DNA of 24,352 bases from Betaproteobacteria bacterium. GTDB taxonomy: Bacteria > Pseudomonadota > Gammaproteobacteria > Burkholderiales > SG8-41. The translations under genes were made by a program, and so were the position numbers. How positions within the stretch are numbered: the first letter of the stretch is position 1; every line of letters starts with the position of its first letter. The DNA lies in NCBI GenBank assembly GCA_016177355.1, contig JACOVL010000118.1:1-24352 (forward strand), given 5' to 3'. Positions 15,023 to 23,301 of the stretch are shown piece by piece. Below the pieces are notes generated by a model, which saw only the letters and a program-made list of their open reading frames with translations, was not told the origin of the DNA and did not search any database.

Positions 15023-15804
15023 TTCGGCACCCTCGCGTAGTCCGCCACCCAGTCGGTTGCGCGCTCGCGCTCGAGGATGATACAGCGCGCGCGCGCGAGC
15101 GCGGTGGCGATGCTGTAGAACCAGAAGCCGAATGCCATCACGACCATGCCGGCGAACATCGTCGCCGCCATGGTCGGCGCGCTGGTGAGGCTCACGGAGG
15201 CGCCCTGGTGCAGCGTGTTCCACCAGCGTACGGAAAAGTAGATGATCGGGATATTGACCACACCGGTGAGCGCGAGCACCGCACCCGCCCTGTCAGCGCG
15301 GCGCGGCTCGTCGATCGCCGCCTGCAGCGCCATGAACCCGAAATACAGGAACAGCAGGATCAGCTCCGAGGTGAGCCGCGCGTCCCACACCCACCACGTG
15401 CCCCAGGTGGGCTTGCCCCACAGCGACCCGGTCCACAGCGCGATGAAGGTGAACAGCGCGCCGGTCGGCGCCAGCGCGCTCGCCATCATGCCCGAGAGAC
15501 GCGTGTTGAACATCAGCCCCACCCCGGCCCAGAACGCCATCACGAGATAGAGGAACATCGACATCCACGCCGCGGGCACGTGGATGAAGATGATGCGGTA
15601 GGCCTCGCCCTGCTGGTGGTCGGTGGGCGCAATGAAAAAGCCGATGTAGAGCCCCGCCGCGCAGAACGCCGCCGCGAGCACGCCGAACCACGGCGCCAGC
15701 ATTCCCGCCAATGGGAAAAAAGTCTGCGGCGAGGAGTACTTGAACCAGTTGATGCGGCCTCCTTGTGCGCTCCTGCTTGCTATCTTCTCTGAAAAAACAT
15801 GCAT
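15019..15804 (-). CDS. ccmC: Heme transporter/handling protein CcmC
   Basis: This polytopic protein carries the WGTWWVWDARLTSE tryptophan-rich motif (about 134-147) and conserved periplasmic histidines, one of them in IIFIHVPAAW. CcmC loads heme onto CcmE. The start is uncertain. The ATG at 15804 gives 261 residues but has no binding site and adds about 17 residues before the conserved INWFKYSSPQTF. A strong AAGGAGG (15764 to 15758) sits 4 nt before an ATC codon at 15753, which would give 244 residues, close to the 245 of Escherichia coli CcmC. A TATAAT hexamer just upstream of the ATG makes the long form near-leaderless if that promoter is used. The gap from ccmB is 73 bp to the ATG, whereas the other ccm junctions overlap or lie a few bases apart. 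Confidence 0.93.
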   Translation of the reverse strand: MHVFSEKIASRSAQGGRINWFKYSSPQTFFPLAGMLAPWFGVLAAAFCAAGLYIGFFIAPTDHQQGEAYRIIFIHVPAAWMSMFLYLVMAFWAGVGLMFNTRLSGMMASALAPTGALFTFIALWTGSLWGKPTWGTWWVWDARLTSELILLFLYFGFMALQAAIDEPRRADRAGAVLALTGVVNIPIIYFSVRWWNTLHQGASVSLTSAPTMAATMFAGMVVMAFGFWFYSIATALARARCIILERERATDWVADYARVPK

Positions 15805-15814
15805 TTGCGTAACG

Positions 15815-15820
15815 ATTATA
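15815..15820 (-). promoter_or_regulatory. Perfect TATAAT -10 hexamer upstream of ccmC
   Basis: On the minus strand TATAAT (15820 to 15815) is preceded by weak -35 candidates, for example TTCATG 16 bp upstream. The implied start site is near 15808, in the only sizeable gap of the ccm operon. It could be an internal promoter for ccmC to ccmI, giving a leader of about 55 nt if translation starts at 15753. Confidence 0.45.
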
Positions 15821-15877
15821 ATCCGGATGCCAAAACCATGAAGCAAACCGCGTGCCACATCGTTCAGACCGCCACCG

Positions 15878-16546
15878 CTACTCTATAGAAATTCGCAGCG
15901 CCACGGCAATCGCCCACGGCGCGAACGCCGCTGCCACCACCAGCAGCGCGCCCAGCAACTGGAAATAGGGCTGCGCGCCGAGGCCGGCTGCGGCAACGTC
16001 CACCGTGCCGGCGCCGATGACCAGCACCGGCACGTAGAGCGGCAGCACGAGCAGCGCGAGCAGCACGCCCCCGCCCCGCACCCCCAGGGTGAGCGCCGCG
16101 CCGATGGCCCCGATCAGACTCAGCACCGGGGTTCCGAGCAGCAGCGAGAGGGTCAATACCTCCAGCAGCGGGCGCGGCAGATCGTACTGGAGCGCGAGCA
16201 CCGGCGCCATCAGCACGAGCGGCAGGCCCGAAATCAGCCAGTGCGCGGTCACCTTCGCCGCCACGATCGCGCCCAGCGGCGCGGAGCTCAGCAGCATCTG
16301 CTCCAGCGTGCCGTCGGCGTAATCGGCGGAGAACATGCGCGTGAGCGAGAGCATCGAGGCGAGGAGCGCGGCGACCCAGATCACGCCCGGCGCGATCGTG
16401 CGCAGCAGGTTGGGCTCGGGTCCCACGCCGAGCGGGAACAGGCTCGCCACGATCACGAAGAAGAGGAGCATGGTCATGACGTCGGCGCGCCGCCGCAGCG
16501 CGAGCAGCAGGTCGCGGTGGATCACGCAGCGCATGGCCGGGAGCAT
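15878..16546 (-). CDS. ccmB: Heme exporter membrane protein CcmB
   Basis: The protein has 222 residues, close to the usual CcmB length of about 220, with six predicted membrane helices. The conserved segments ADYADGTLEQMLLS (after the second helix) and LLLGTPVLSLIGAIGAALTLG are present. It forms the membrane part of the CcmAB ABC transporter, which uses ATP to release holo-CcmE. I chose the ATG at 16546, one base after the ccmA stop codon. Upstream in-frame codons would overlap ccmA and lengthen the N-terminus by 9 residues. Confidence 0.94.
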   Translation of the reverse strand: MLPAMRCVIHRDLLLALRRRADVMTMLLFFVIVASLFPLGVGPEPNLLRTIAPGVIWVAALLASMLSLTRMFSADYADGTLEQMLLSSAPLGAIVAAKVTAHWLISGLPLVLMAPVLALQYDLPRPLLEVLTLSLLLGTPVLSLIGAIGAALTLGVRGGGVLLALLVLPLYVPVLVIGAGTVDVAAAGLGAQPYFQLLGALLVVAAAFAPWAIAVALRISIE

Positions 16547-16547
16547 C

Positions 16548-17174
16548 TCAGCGGGCCCGCGAATCGAGGTCAATGCAAAACGTGACCGCCGCGGCGAGCT
16601 GATCCTGGTGCGTGGTGAATATCACCGCCGCGCCCCGGCCGAGCTGCTCCAGGATCAGCGTCTGCACGCAGTCCACCGCCGCCGCGTCGAGCGCCGTGAA
16701 CGGCTCATCGAGCACCCACAGCGGCACGCTCCCGCCCAGCGCAAGGCGCGCCAGGGCCAGCCGCCGCCGCTGTCCCTGTGACAGGACCCTCACCGGCAGC
16801 TTTTCGCACCCCGCCAGGCCCAAGCGGTGCAAAGCCGCGCGGACCTGCCCGCCGCTCGCCGGAATCCCGGCCAGCGTGCACGTGACCGCAAGGTTCTCGC
16901 TGGCGGTGAGATCGTCCTTGACGGCGTTGGCGTGCCCCACGTACAGGAGCTGCCGGCCGTAGTCCTCGCGCAGCGACCGGATGTCGCTGCCCCGCCAGCG
17001 CACTTCACCCCGGGTCGGGACGAGCAACCCGCACACGATGCGCAACAGGCTCGTCTTGCCGCTGCCGTTCGCTCCCGCCGCGCGCAGCAGCTCCCCGCCG
17101 CGCAGCGCAAAGCCCACGCTGGCGAACAACGTACGGTTGCCGCGCACGCATTCCAGATCAGTCACTTCCAGCAT
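16548..17174 (-). CDS. ccmA: Heme exporter ATP-binding protein CcmA
   Basis: The protein has 208 residues, the usual CcmA size. It has Walker A GANGSGKT (34-41), the CcmA-type LLYVGHANAVKDDLTASENL segment, signature LSQGQRRR (131-138), Walker B LWVLDEP (152-158) and switch His189. It powers the CcmABCD complex during holo-CcmE release. It starts 3 bp after the preceding TPR gene, so the System I operon is transcriptionally continuous with the System II genes upstream. Confidence 0.95.
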   Translation of the reverse strand: MLEVTDLECVRGNRTLFASVGFALRGGELLRAAGANGSGKTSLLRIVCGLLVPTRGEVRWRGSDIRSLREDYGRQLLYVGHANAVKDDLTASENLAVTCTLAGIPASGGQVRAALHRLGLAGCEKLPVRVLSQGQRRRLALARLALGGSVPLWVLDEPFTALDAAAVDCVQTLILEQLGRGAAVIFTTHQDQLAAAVTFCIDLDSRAR

Positions 17175-17177
17175 CGG

Positions 17178-17798
17178 CTATCGCTGGCCCCCGAAATTCC
17201 CGCGCGGCGGCGCGCCGGGCGCCGCCACCGCGTTCCGCCTGGCCTCCCATTCCCACAGCGCCGCCTCAGCCTTGCGCACGAACGGGTCATCCGCGCGGCT
17301 CAGGTGCACGAAAGTGCGCATCGCCCCGATCGCGCCGGACAGGTCGTTCAAGCCCTCCAGGGCGACCGCCAGACCGTAATAGGCGTTCACCTGGCCGCGG
17401 CGCAACGCCGTCGCGCTCTCGAAGAAATCCCGCGCCGCGGCGTAGCGTTCGAGCCCGATCAGGGCAAATCCCATGTTGACGTGCGCTTCCGGCAAATCGG
17501 GCGCGAGCTCGAGCACGCGGTGGAAAGCGGTGACGGCGTGGTCGTAGCGCCTGGCGTGCAGCATCACCACGCCCTGGGAGAAGCGCTGCTCGATTTCGCC
17601 GCGGCGCTGCGCGGTGACATGTCCGGCGGGATCGAGGCGCGGGTCCGGCGACGGCAGAATTTGCGCGGGAGGCCGCCCGAATTCACCGCTCAACCATGCG
17701 AGCGCGCCGCCGCCGCTCAATACCGCAATCAGCGTCACCACGAGTGCGCGCGGACGGCTGTCACGCACCCGCATGTCCGGCAGACGGCCCCGGCACAT
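17178..17798 (-). CDS. Membrane-anchored TPR protein between the System II and System I genes
   Basis: This 206-residue protein has one N-terminal membrane helix (about 18-38) and a periplasmic part with three or four TPR units: about 70-103 (RFSQGVVMLHARRYDHAV), about 104-137 (PEAHVNMGFALIGLERYA), then NAYYGLAVALEGLND. The C-terminal tail is Ala/Pro/Gly-rich. The ATG at 17798 lies 2 bp after the ccsA stop and has AGGGAG about 10 nt upstream; an ATG at 17774 is a shorter option. The family is not recognised beyond TPR. By analogy with CcmI in System I, it may bind apocytochromes for the ResB/CcsA synthetase. That is inference from topology and context. Confidence 0.8.
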   Translation of the reverse strand: MCRGRLPDMRVRDSRPRALVVTLIAVLSGGGALAWLSGEFGRPPAQILPSPDPRLDPAGHVTAQRRGEIEQRFSQGVVMLHARRYDHAVTAFHRVLELAPDLPEAHVNMGFALIGLERYAAARDFFESATALRRGQVNAYYGLAVALEGLNDLSGAIGAMRTFVHLSRADDPFVRKAEAALWEWEARRNAVAAPGAPPRGNFGGQR

Positions 17799-17800
17799 CG

Positions 17801-18613
17801 CTACACCGCTCCCTGGTGCAGCGCCGTGGACACGAACGGCACGCCGAAGAAGGTGAGGAACGCGAGTATGAACACCGTGATGATCGCGCATGCGCCGAGA
17901 CGCGGCGTGAGATTGAAGGTCACCCGCAGATGCAGGAAGAACGCAAGCGCGAGCCAGGTCAGGAACGACCACGTTTCCAGGGGATCCCACGCCCAGTAGC
18001 GCCCCCACGCATCCTGCGCCCAGATCGCCCCGGCGATCAGCATCAGGGTCTCGAATACGAAGCCGAGCACCATGAAGCGGAACGCGAGTTCGTCGAGCTT
18101 CGAGTCGTCCGGCAGCGCCGCGAGGCGCGCCGCCGCCACGCCGGCCGGGCGCAACAGCACCAGCCCGGCGATGCCGACCGCGACCAGGACCGAGCCGAGA
18201 AAGATCTTGCCAACCGCGACGTGCACGTAGAGCCAGATCGTGTGGTAAGTCGGAGGCAGGTGTCCCTCGCCCGGGCTTGTGACCAGCAGCCAGCCCATCA
18301 GCACGAACAGCACCGGCATCACCACCGCGGCCGCGGGGCGCAGCGCGCGTATGCGCCAGTAGGCGATCGTGAACACCAGTGTGAGGCTCCATACGTTGCT
18401 CGACAGGACTTCGAACATCTCGACGAACGGCCCGTGGCCAAGCCGCATCCAGCGCAGCGCGAGCGAGACGGCATGCAGCGCCAGCCCCGCAATCATCAGC
18501 GCGAGGATCGTGCGTTCCGGGCGCCGGCCCATCACGACCGCGAGGATCGCAACCGTGCCCGCCCCGACGTAAGCAAGCAGCGCCGCCCATAGCCATGGAA
18601 GTTCAGCCATCAT
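17801..18613 (-). CDS. ccsA: System II cytochrome c synthetase subunit CcsA (ResC-like)
   Basis: This 270-residue protein has about eight membrane helices. The WWD-type motif WGRYWAWDPLETWSF (about 203-217) is of the CcsA form (WAWDPxE) rather than the CcmC (WVWDARLTSE) or CcmF (FWDPVEN) form. Conserved membrane-flanking histidines are seen at His131 (WLYVHV) and His228 (FFLHL). With ResB it transports heme and ligates it to apocytochromes on the outer side of the membrane. The first ATG overlaps the resB stop (ATGA), as is usual for this pair. Confidence 0.92.
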   Translation of the reverse strand: MMAELPWLWAALLAYVGAGTVAILAVVMGRRPERTILALMIAGLALHAVSLALRWMRLGHGPFVEMFEVLSSNVWSLTLVFTIAYWRIRALRPAAAVVMPVLFVLMGWLLVTSPGEGHLPPTYHTIWLYVHVAVGKIFLGSVLVAVGIAGLVLLRPAGVAAARLAALPDDSKLDELAFRFMVLGFVFETLMLIAGAIWAQDAWGRYWAWDPLETWSFLTWLALAFFLHLRVTFNLTPRLGACAIITVFILAFLTFFGVPFVSTALHQGAV

Positions 18614-19629
18614 GCCTCACTCCACGGTTGCGCCGCGAATTTCTTCCAGAAATGCCGGGCCAGGCTCGCCGCGGCGAGCAGGCACGCCGCCAGCAGCCAC
18701 GGCAGGGTCCAGTCGAAGAACACGTTGTAGCCCATCCAAGTAGTGAGTCCCTGGTACACCAGAACGCCTTGCGGCAGCGCCAGGCGCCCGCCGGGCTTGA
18801 GCTCGCGCCGTTCCTCGCCCAGGCGCACCACCAGCGTGTGCTCGCCCGGCAGCCGGAACTGCGCGGGCCGCGCGGGATCGAGCAGCACCTCGTCGAACCG
18901 CAGCAGGGTCCACAGCTTCAGGTCGGTGTCCGGGATGGTCCATTCGAGCGCCTGGCGGTACTCGTTCATGGGATACGACGGCAGGTGGACGGTCCCGCGC
19001 CGCGGCGCGCCGCGCGCCGGATGCCAGGTGAACAGCGGCGCGAATCCCTTGTTGGGCGAGGTGTAGAAGCGGTAGCCCGCCAGCACCAGCGGCTGGTTGT
19101 CGCCGATCACGGCGCGCCGCTGGCGGCCCGCTGCGTCGGTCCACGCCACCGTGTTTGCGGTGCGGTCGCGCTGGATCCCCGGGTGATAGTCGATCGTGAA
19201 GCCGAGACTGGTGAAGCTCACCTTGTCGAACCCCCGCCCGTGCCAGGGGCCGGCCTCGAACTGCGAGAGCCGTCCGGCGAACGCCTCGCCGGTCGAGAGT
19301 TCGAGCTGGCCCTTCAAATAGGTAAGCCGCCCCACCGCCACGAGCAGCGCGATGGCGATCAACGCCAGGTGAAATACGAGCAGCGCCGTGTGCCTGCGGA
19401 AGACGCCGTTGGTGAGCACCGCGCAACCGAGGTTCACGGCGAACAGGGTCATGGGCGCGGCCAGCAGCCACGGGCCGCGCGCTTCGCCGAGATAGGTGGC
19501 CACCACGCCCGCGCCCAGCAGCGCGAGGATCGCCAGGGTGAGCCTGGGTGAAGCCAGCAGGGCGAGGATTACCTGCGCCGCCCGCAACGAGGCGGCCGCG
19601 GCAAGCCAGCCGCCGCGCGCCCGGATCAC
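18610..19629 (-). CDS. resB: System II cytochrome c assembly protein ResB (Ccs1/CcsB-like)
   Basis: The protein has 339 residues, compact for ResB. Three N-terminal membrane helices (SPRLTLAILALLGAGVVATYLG, PWLLAAPMTLFAVNLGCAVL and ALLVFHLALIAIALLVAVGRL) are followed by a large periplasmic domain and a final helix (WTLPWLLAACLLAAASLA). The start is GTG at 19629, whose GTGA overlaps the multiheme cytochrome stop, so translation appears coupled to that cytochrome. Upstream extensions are out-of-frame readings of the cytochrome gene. The overlap suggests ResB/CcsA is produced together with the 11-heme protein. Confidence 0.9.
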   Translation of the reverse strand: MIRARGGWLAAAASLRAAQVILALLASPRLTLAILALLGAGVVATYLGEARGPWLLAAPMTLFAVNLGCAVLTNGVFRRHTALLVFHLALIAIALLVAVGRLTYLKGQLELSTGEAFAGRLSQFEAGPWHGRGFDKVSFTSLGFTIDYHPGIQRDRTANTVAWTDAAGRQRRAVIGDNQPLVLAGYRFYTSPNKGFAPLFTWHPARGAPRRGTVHLPSYPMNEYRQALEWTIPDTDLKLWTLLRFDEVLLDPARPAQFRLPGEHTLVVRLGEERRELKPGGRLALPQGVLVYQGLTTWMGYNVFFDWTLPWLLAACLLAAASLARHFWKKFAAQPWSEA

Positions 19630-22199
19630 GGAGGGTTGCTGCACACGGCCCCCATCCAGTCTTTCCCGTTCAGAGTATTGTTCGCATTCGTGCCGAAGAA
19701 CGGCCCGGTGTTGCGCGAGCCGCAGTTCGTTGCGATCCAGCTGCCGCTTGCGGCGAAGCTGCGGACCTTGAGCTTCGCGTTGAGGTAGTACGGCTCCTGG
19801 TTGTAGGCTTGATTGCTGGCATTCATCCGCCATTCGGCGTTGCCGGGCTGGCCGGCTTCGGGGCCGGCGTCGTTCAGGTTCACGAGCAGCGCCTTGTTCT
19901 TCCAGCCGTGCGGCACCGCGACGTGGCACCAGTTGCAGCGCATGGATCCGATCTTGTCAGCGTGGAACGAATGCCCATCCTCGTTCTTGTCGGTGAGCCA
20001 GAAACCGGTGCGGACGCGCGCCCGCGTCGCGTAGATCGTGTAGCTGTGGCACTTGAAGCAAAGGCCGGTCGCCTGCTGGCCGGTGCCGGTCAAGTTGTTC
20101 CACTGCCCCTTGAGGATGAAGTCGTTGTTCGACCCGTGCGGGCCCCACGGGTTGCCGTTCTCGCCGCCGTCGGGGATCACCGAGGTTGCGGAAGCGACGT
20201 TGGAGCCGTGGCAGTCGGTGCAGTACATGGTCTGGGTGCCGACCGCGTTGCGCCACGGCAGGTTCCAGTTGTTCGCGCTCAAGCCTCCGCGCACCGCCGG
20301 CGTGCGCCCGGTATCGTCCATGACCGGGTGCCACGAGCGGTGGTTGTTGGTCGGGAACGCCGAGCCGGCGCCCGAGTCGGTCGTGGTGACTTCTCCCTTG
20401 TGGCTGATCGGCGCCTGAAACTCTTTGGCCTGGTTGGTGTACTGCGTCAGATTGTTGGTGCCGAAGGGCGTGCCGGGCGCTCCAAGGTTCGGCCGGTTGC
20501 CGGTGGGATAGGTGTTGTTGTCGCTGTAACCGTAATCCGAATGGCATTTGAGGCAGACCTGGTACTCACGCGTCACGTATGCAGCGCTTACGCTGGTGTC
20601 AGCGCTCAAGCCGGGATCGCCGCGCTTCACCGTATAGCTGAGTGGCAGGACTTGGAAGGAAGCCGAACCGTACACGGGCTCCACACCCCAGGCGCCACGC
20701 AGCACTCCCGAAGCGATATTGGTATGGGCATAGCCGGCGGTATCGGTATGTGTGTGCGTGCCCGCTGCGTCCGGTGCACCGGAAATACTGCCCGCGTTGC
20801 CGATAAACGAGCGGAACTTCACCACCCGATGCGGATTGTGGCAGTCGGTGCACTCGGCGTGGCGGTTGGCAAGGTTGCCGACCCCCAGCTTGGCGCGTTC
20901 CTCGATGAAGTCCTTGCCGCATTGATTGGCAGCCCCCGTGCAGTTGACGAAACCATCGCTAAAATTGCCGCCAATATCATGCACTTCCGAGCCCGCCGGC
21001 TGCTCGCTCGAGGCAACCGGCATGCGCCGCAAGAGCTGGAAGTCGCTCCTGATGTCCGGCACGGTGGTCGTCGGCGTGATGATGCTGGAAGCGGTGTCGG
21101 TATGGCATTGATAGCAAGCCTGCTCCAGCGCGGCGCTGCCGCCGGATTTGGGAGAGGTCAGGCTGTCGGTTGCCTCGCGCAACAGGCGCCGCGCGCCTTG
21201 CACGGTATGGGTGTCGTGGCAATTCAGGCATGCCGCCTTCCACACTGGCAGATTGGCCGGAAATTCGCGCTGGGTAGCCGCAGTGGCATTGTAGGTCTGG
21301 GTCGCGACCTGATTGTTGGCGTGCGCCGAATAGGCCCAGGTTCCACTGCCCTGGTTCTTGTCGTGACACGAAAGGCAGATGATGTCGTTATCCTTGTCGT
21401 GGACGTTGCTCGCGATGGCTTCCTGGAAGCGGTTCTGGCGCAGGAATTTCTGGTTGCCCTTGGCGGCGTCGGTCTCGCGGATGTGCGGGTCGTGGCAGGT
21501 ACCGCATTGCACCTGCCCCACGGCGCCGGCACCGGTCGATTCGAGCGGCAGCAGCGGCCGGTAACCGGAGGAGCGCACGCCGATAACGTTGCCGACGCCC
21601 GGCGGCCATTTCTGGTTCACGTCGACGGGGCGCAACTCGCCGTCGCGCGTGGCGAGCGTACTGGTGAAGCTCACCGAGACCGGATGGTCGTTGGTGAGAC
21701 TGACGCCGACGTTGCGCGTGAAACCGGTAGACGCGCCGGCGCCTCCCGGAATGACGCCGCCGGCATCGGTTCCGGTCACCGGGATCGACTGCGTTCCCTG
21801 ATCAGAGCCACCCTGACCGTTCAGCACATTGACACTGCCGACCGCCAGCGTGCCATCGTGGCACGACAGGCATAATTTGGAACTGCCGCCCGGCTGATCG
21901 AGTTGGCCCTGGATGACGCCGGCGTCGAGCGAGGAGGAGGTGTAGGCGGTGTAGGTGGCCGTCGACAGCGTGCGGTTCCACAATGGCGTCACGCCGGGCG
22001 TTGCGCCGTGCGGGGTGTGGCAGAACACGCAAACCTGGGTTTCCGCCGTGGCCTTCACCGGGCCCGGCCCGGTGGTCGAAAGATTGTGCTGGGTGCCGCG
22101 CACATCGGATATACGCTGGGCCGATGCCGATGCGGGCAGCAGGGCCGCCGCGACCAGCAACAGCCGCAGGAAGAGGCGCACGCGCCTATCGCCCGCCAT
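19626..22199 (-). CDS. Exported undecaheme c-type cytochrome (11 CXXCH motifs)
   Basis: The protein has 857 residues. Residues 1-28 are a Sec signal peptide (RLLLVAAALLPASASAQ). CXXCH motifs begin at Cys57, 110, 232, 275, 324, 362, 450, 549, 660, 714 and 755, 11 in all. Paired-CXXCH (cytochrome c3-like) signatures such as CHTPHG, CHDPH and CHNPH occur, and NDHPVSVSF and SWHPV histidines are likely distal ligands. Four non-heme cysteines (420, 427, 826, 853) could form disulfides. There is no lipobox, and no membrane helix after the signal peptide. The last 98 residues are heme-free. The start has GGAG 7 nt upstream and overlaps the upstream lipoprotein gene by 14 nt. It is probably an extracellular or outer-membrane electron-transfer protein; the specific family is not recognised. 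Confidence 0.92.
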   Translation of the reverse strand: MAGDRRVRLFLRLLLVAAALLPASASAQRISDVRGTQHNLSTTGPGPVKATAETQVCVFCHTPHGATPGVTPLWNRTLSTATYTAYTSSSLDAGVIQGQLDQPGGSSKLCLSCHDGTLAVGSVNVLNGQGGSDQGTQSIPVTGTDAGGVIPGGAGASTGFTRNVGVSLTNDHPVSVSFTSTLATRDGELRPVDVNQKWPPGVGNVIGVRSSGYRPLLPLESTGAGAVGQVQCGTCHDPHIRETDAAKGNQKFLRQNRFQEAIASNVHDKDNDIICLSCHDKNQGSGTWAYSAHANNQVATQTYNATAATQREFPANLPVWKAACLNCHDTHTVQGARRLLREATDSLTSPKSGGSAALEQACYQCHTDTASSIITPTTTVPDIRSDFQLLRRMPVASSEQPAGSEVHDIGGNFSDGFVNCTGAANQCGKDFIEERAKLGVGNLANRHAECTDCHNPHRVVKFRSFIGNAGSISGAPDAAGTHTHTDTAGYAHTNIASGVLRGAWGVEPVYGSASFQVLPLSYTVKRGDPGLSADTSVSAAYVTREYQVCLKCHSDYGYSDNNTYPTGNRPNLGAPGTPFGTNNLTQYTNQAKEFQAPISHKGEVTTTDSGAGSAFPTNNHRSWHPVMDDTGRTPAVRGGLSANNWNLPWRNAVGTQTMYCTDCHGSNVASATSVIPDGGENGNPWGPHGSNNDFILKGQWNNLTGTGQQATGLCFKCHSYTIYATRARVRTGFWLTDKNEDGHSFHADKIGSMRCNWCHVAVPHGWKNKALLVNLNDAGPEAGQPGNAEWRMNASNQAYNQEPYYLNAKLKVRSFAASGSWIATNCGSRNTGPFFGTNANNTLNGKDWMGAVCSNPP

Positions 22200-23301
22200 C
22201 GGCGTCTCCGCCCAGGAACTGGAACAGCACGATCCGGCCGTTAAACGTGTCGGCCACGAAAACGCGGTCGTGACTGTCGACCCACACGCCCGATGGAAGG
22301 TAGAACTTTCCGGTTTTCTGGCCCAGCCCGCCTACCGCCATCAGGAACTCGCCGCGCCGGTTGAACACCAGCAGATGGTCGTAATACGATTCGACGACGT
22401 AAATGTTTCCGACGCTGTCAACCGCCACCCCTTTCGGGCGCACCAGATTGCCGATGTAGAGGCCGAGCGCCCCGAACTTGAGGCGCAGCAAGTCGCCCTC
22501 GCTCGAGAATACCTGAACGCGGCTGTTCAGGGTATCGGTTACGTAGAGTTCACCGCGCGTGAACGCGAGGTAGGTCGGGAAGTTGAACTCGCCATCGCCT
22601 CCGCCGCGGCGGCCGATCACCTTCAGGAGATTGCCTTGCTCGTCAAACACCTTGATGTCGTGGGCGTGGGTGTCGGCGACGAAGATGCGCTTGCCGCGCG
22701 GGTCGTAGGCAAGCCCGGTCGGACGCTTGAGCAGGCCGCGTCCGAAGCTCGCGCCGGGGTTGCCCTGCCGGTCGAGCTGCGCCACGATGCCCAGCTCGGC
22801 GTCCACCACCAGCACCCTGCCCTGCGGTCCCAGCGCGATGCCCGTCGGCGCCCTGAAGTTCGCGAGCCCTTCGGCCTTGTCCCACGTCGCGAGGCTGCCA
22901 ACCTCCTGGTCGAATACAAACACCGCCGCGCGGCTGACATCCGTGACGTAAATACGCCCCTGTTCGTCGACCACCCCGGCCTGGGGCCGTTGCAACGAGA
23001 CCGGCGGCTTCTCGCCGAGGATAAGGCCGACCAGCCTGCTGAAAAAACCCCCGAGGCCCTGCCGGGCGGTTTCCTTTTTCCGGAAATTGGTGTCGCCCAG
23101 CAACTGCCCCGCGTAGAGATAGCGCGGCACGTCCGGCGGGGGCGGCCAGGTGAGGCGTTTGCCCTCCGGCGCGTCTTCCACTCCGAAATGCAGCACCATG
23201 GGCCCGCCCCCCGAAGCACAACCGGCAAGCAGCGCGAGCGCCATCAGCGCGCCGGCAAGAGCGCGGTTGCCGCGCATCATGGCTTGCGCGATGAACTTCA
23301 T
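22186..23301 (-). CDS. NHL-repeat six-bladed beta-propeller lipoprotein
   Basis: The protein has 371 residues. A lipoprotein signal with lipobox LLAGC (Cys28) is followed by a Gly/Pro-rich linker. Six NHL-type blades are then visible, each with a D-x-x-G-[RN]-[IV]-[YF]-V-x-D core: GRIYVTD, GRVLVVD, KRIFVADT, GELYVTDT, GNIYVVES and DRVFVADT. It is probably anchored to the outer membrane, since the residue after the lipid cysteine is Ala rather than Asp. It overlaps the preceding propeller gene by 4 nt and the multiheme cytochrome gene by 14 nt. NHL propellers bind proteins or ligands; here a role in docking or exporting the cytochrome is plausible but inferred. Confidence 0.88.
   Translation of the reverse strand: MKFIAQAMMRGNRALAGALMALALLAGCASGGGPMVLHFGVEDAPEGKRLTWPPPPDVPRYLYAGQLLGDTNFRKKETARQGLGGFFSRLVGLILGEKPPVSLQRPQAGVVDEQGRIYVTDVSRAAVFVFDQEVGSLATWDKAEGLANFRAPTGIALGPQGRVLVVDAELGIVAQLDRQGNPGASFGRGLLKRPTGLAYDPRGKRIFVADTHAHDIKVFDEQGNLLKVIGRRGGGDGEFNFPTYLAFTRGELYVTDTLNSRVQVFSSEGDLLRLKFGALGLYIGNLVRPKGVAVDSVGNIYVVESYYDHLLVFNRRGEFLMAVGGLGQKTGKFYLPSGVWVDSHDRVFVADTFNGRIVLFQFLGGDADGGR

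Noticed and set aside
15019..15858. GTG at 15858 as the ccmC start
   Set aside because: It has no ribosome binding site, lies upstream of the TATAAT element, and would add 35 residues not expected in CcmC.
19548..21875. Long plus-strand open frame opposite the multiheme cytochrome
   Set aside because: The opposite strand encodes 11 CXXCH motifs in one frame with a signal peptide; the plus-strand product has no recognisable features.
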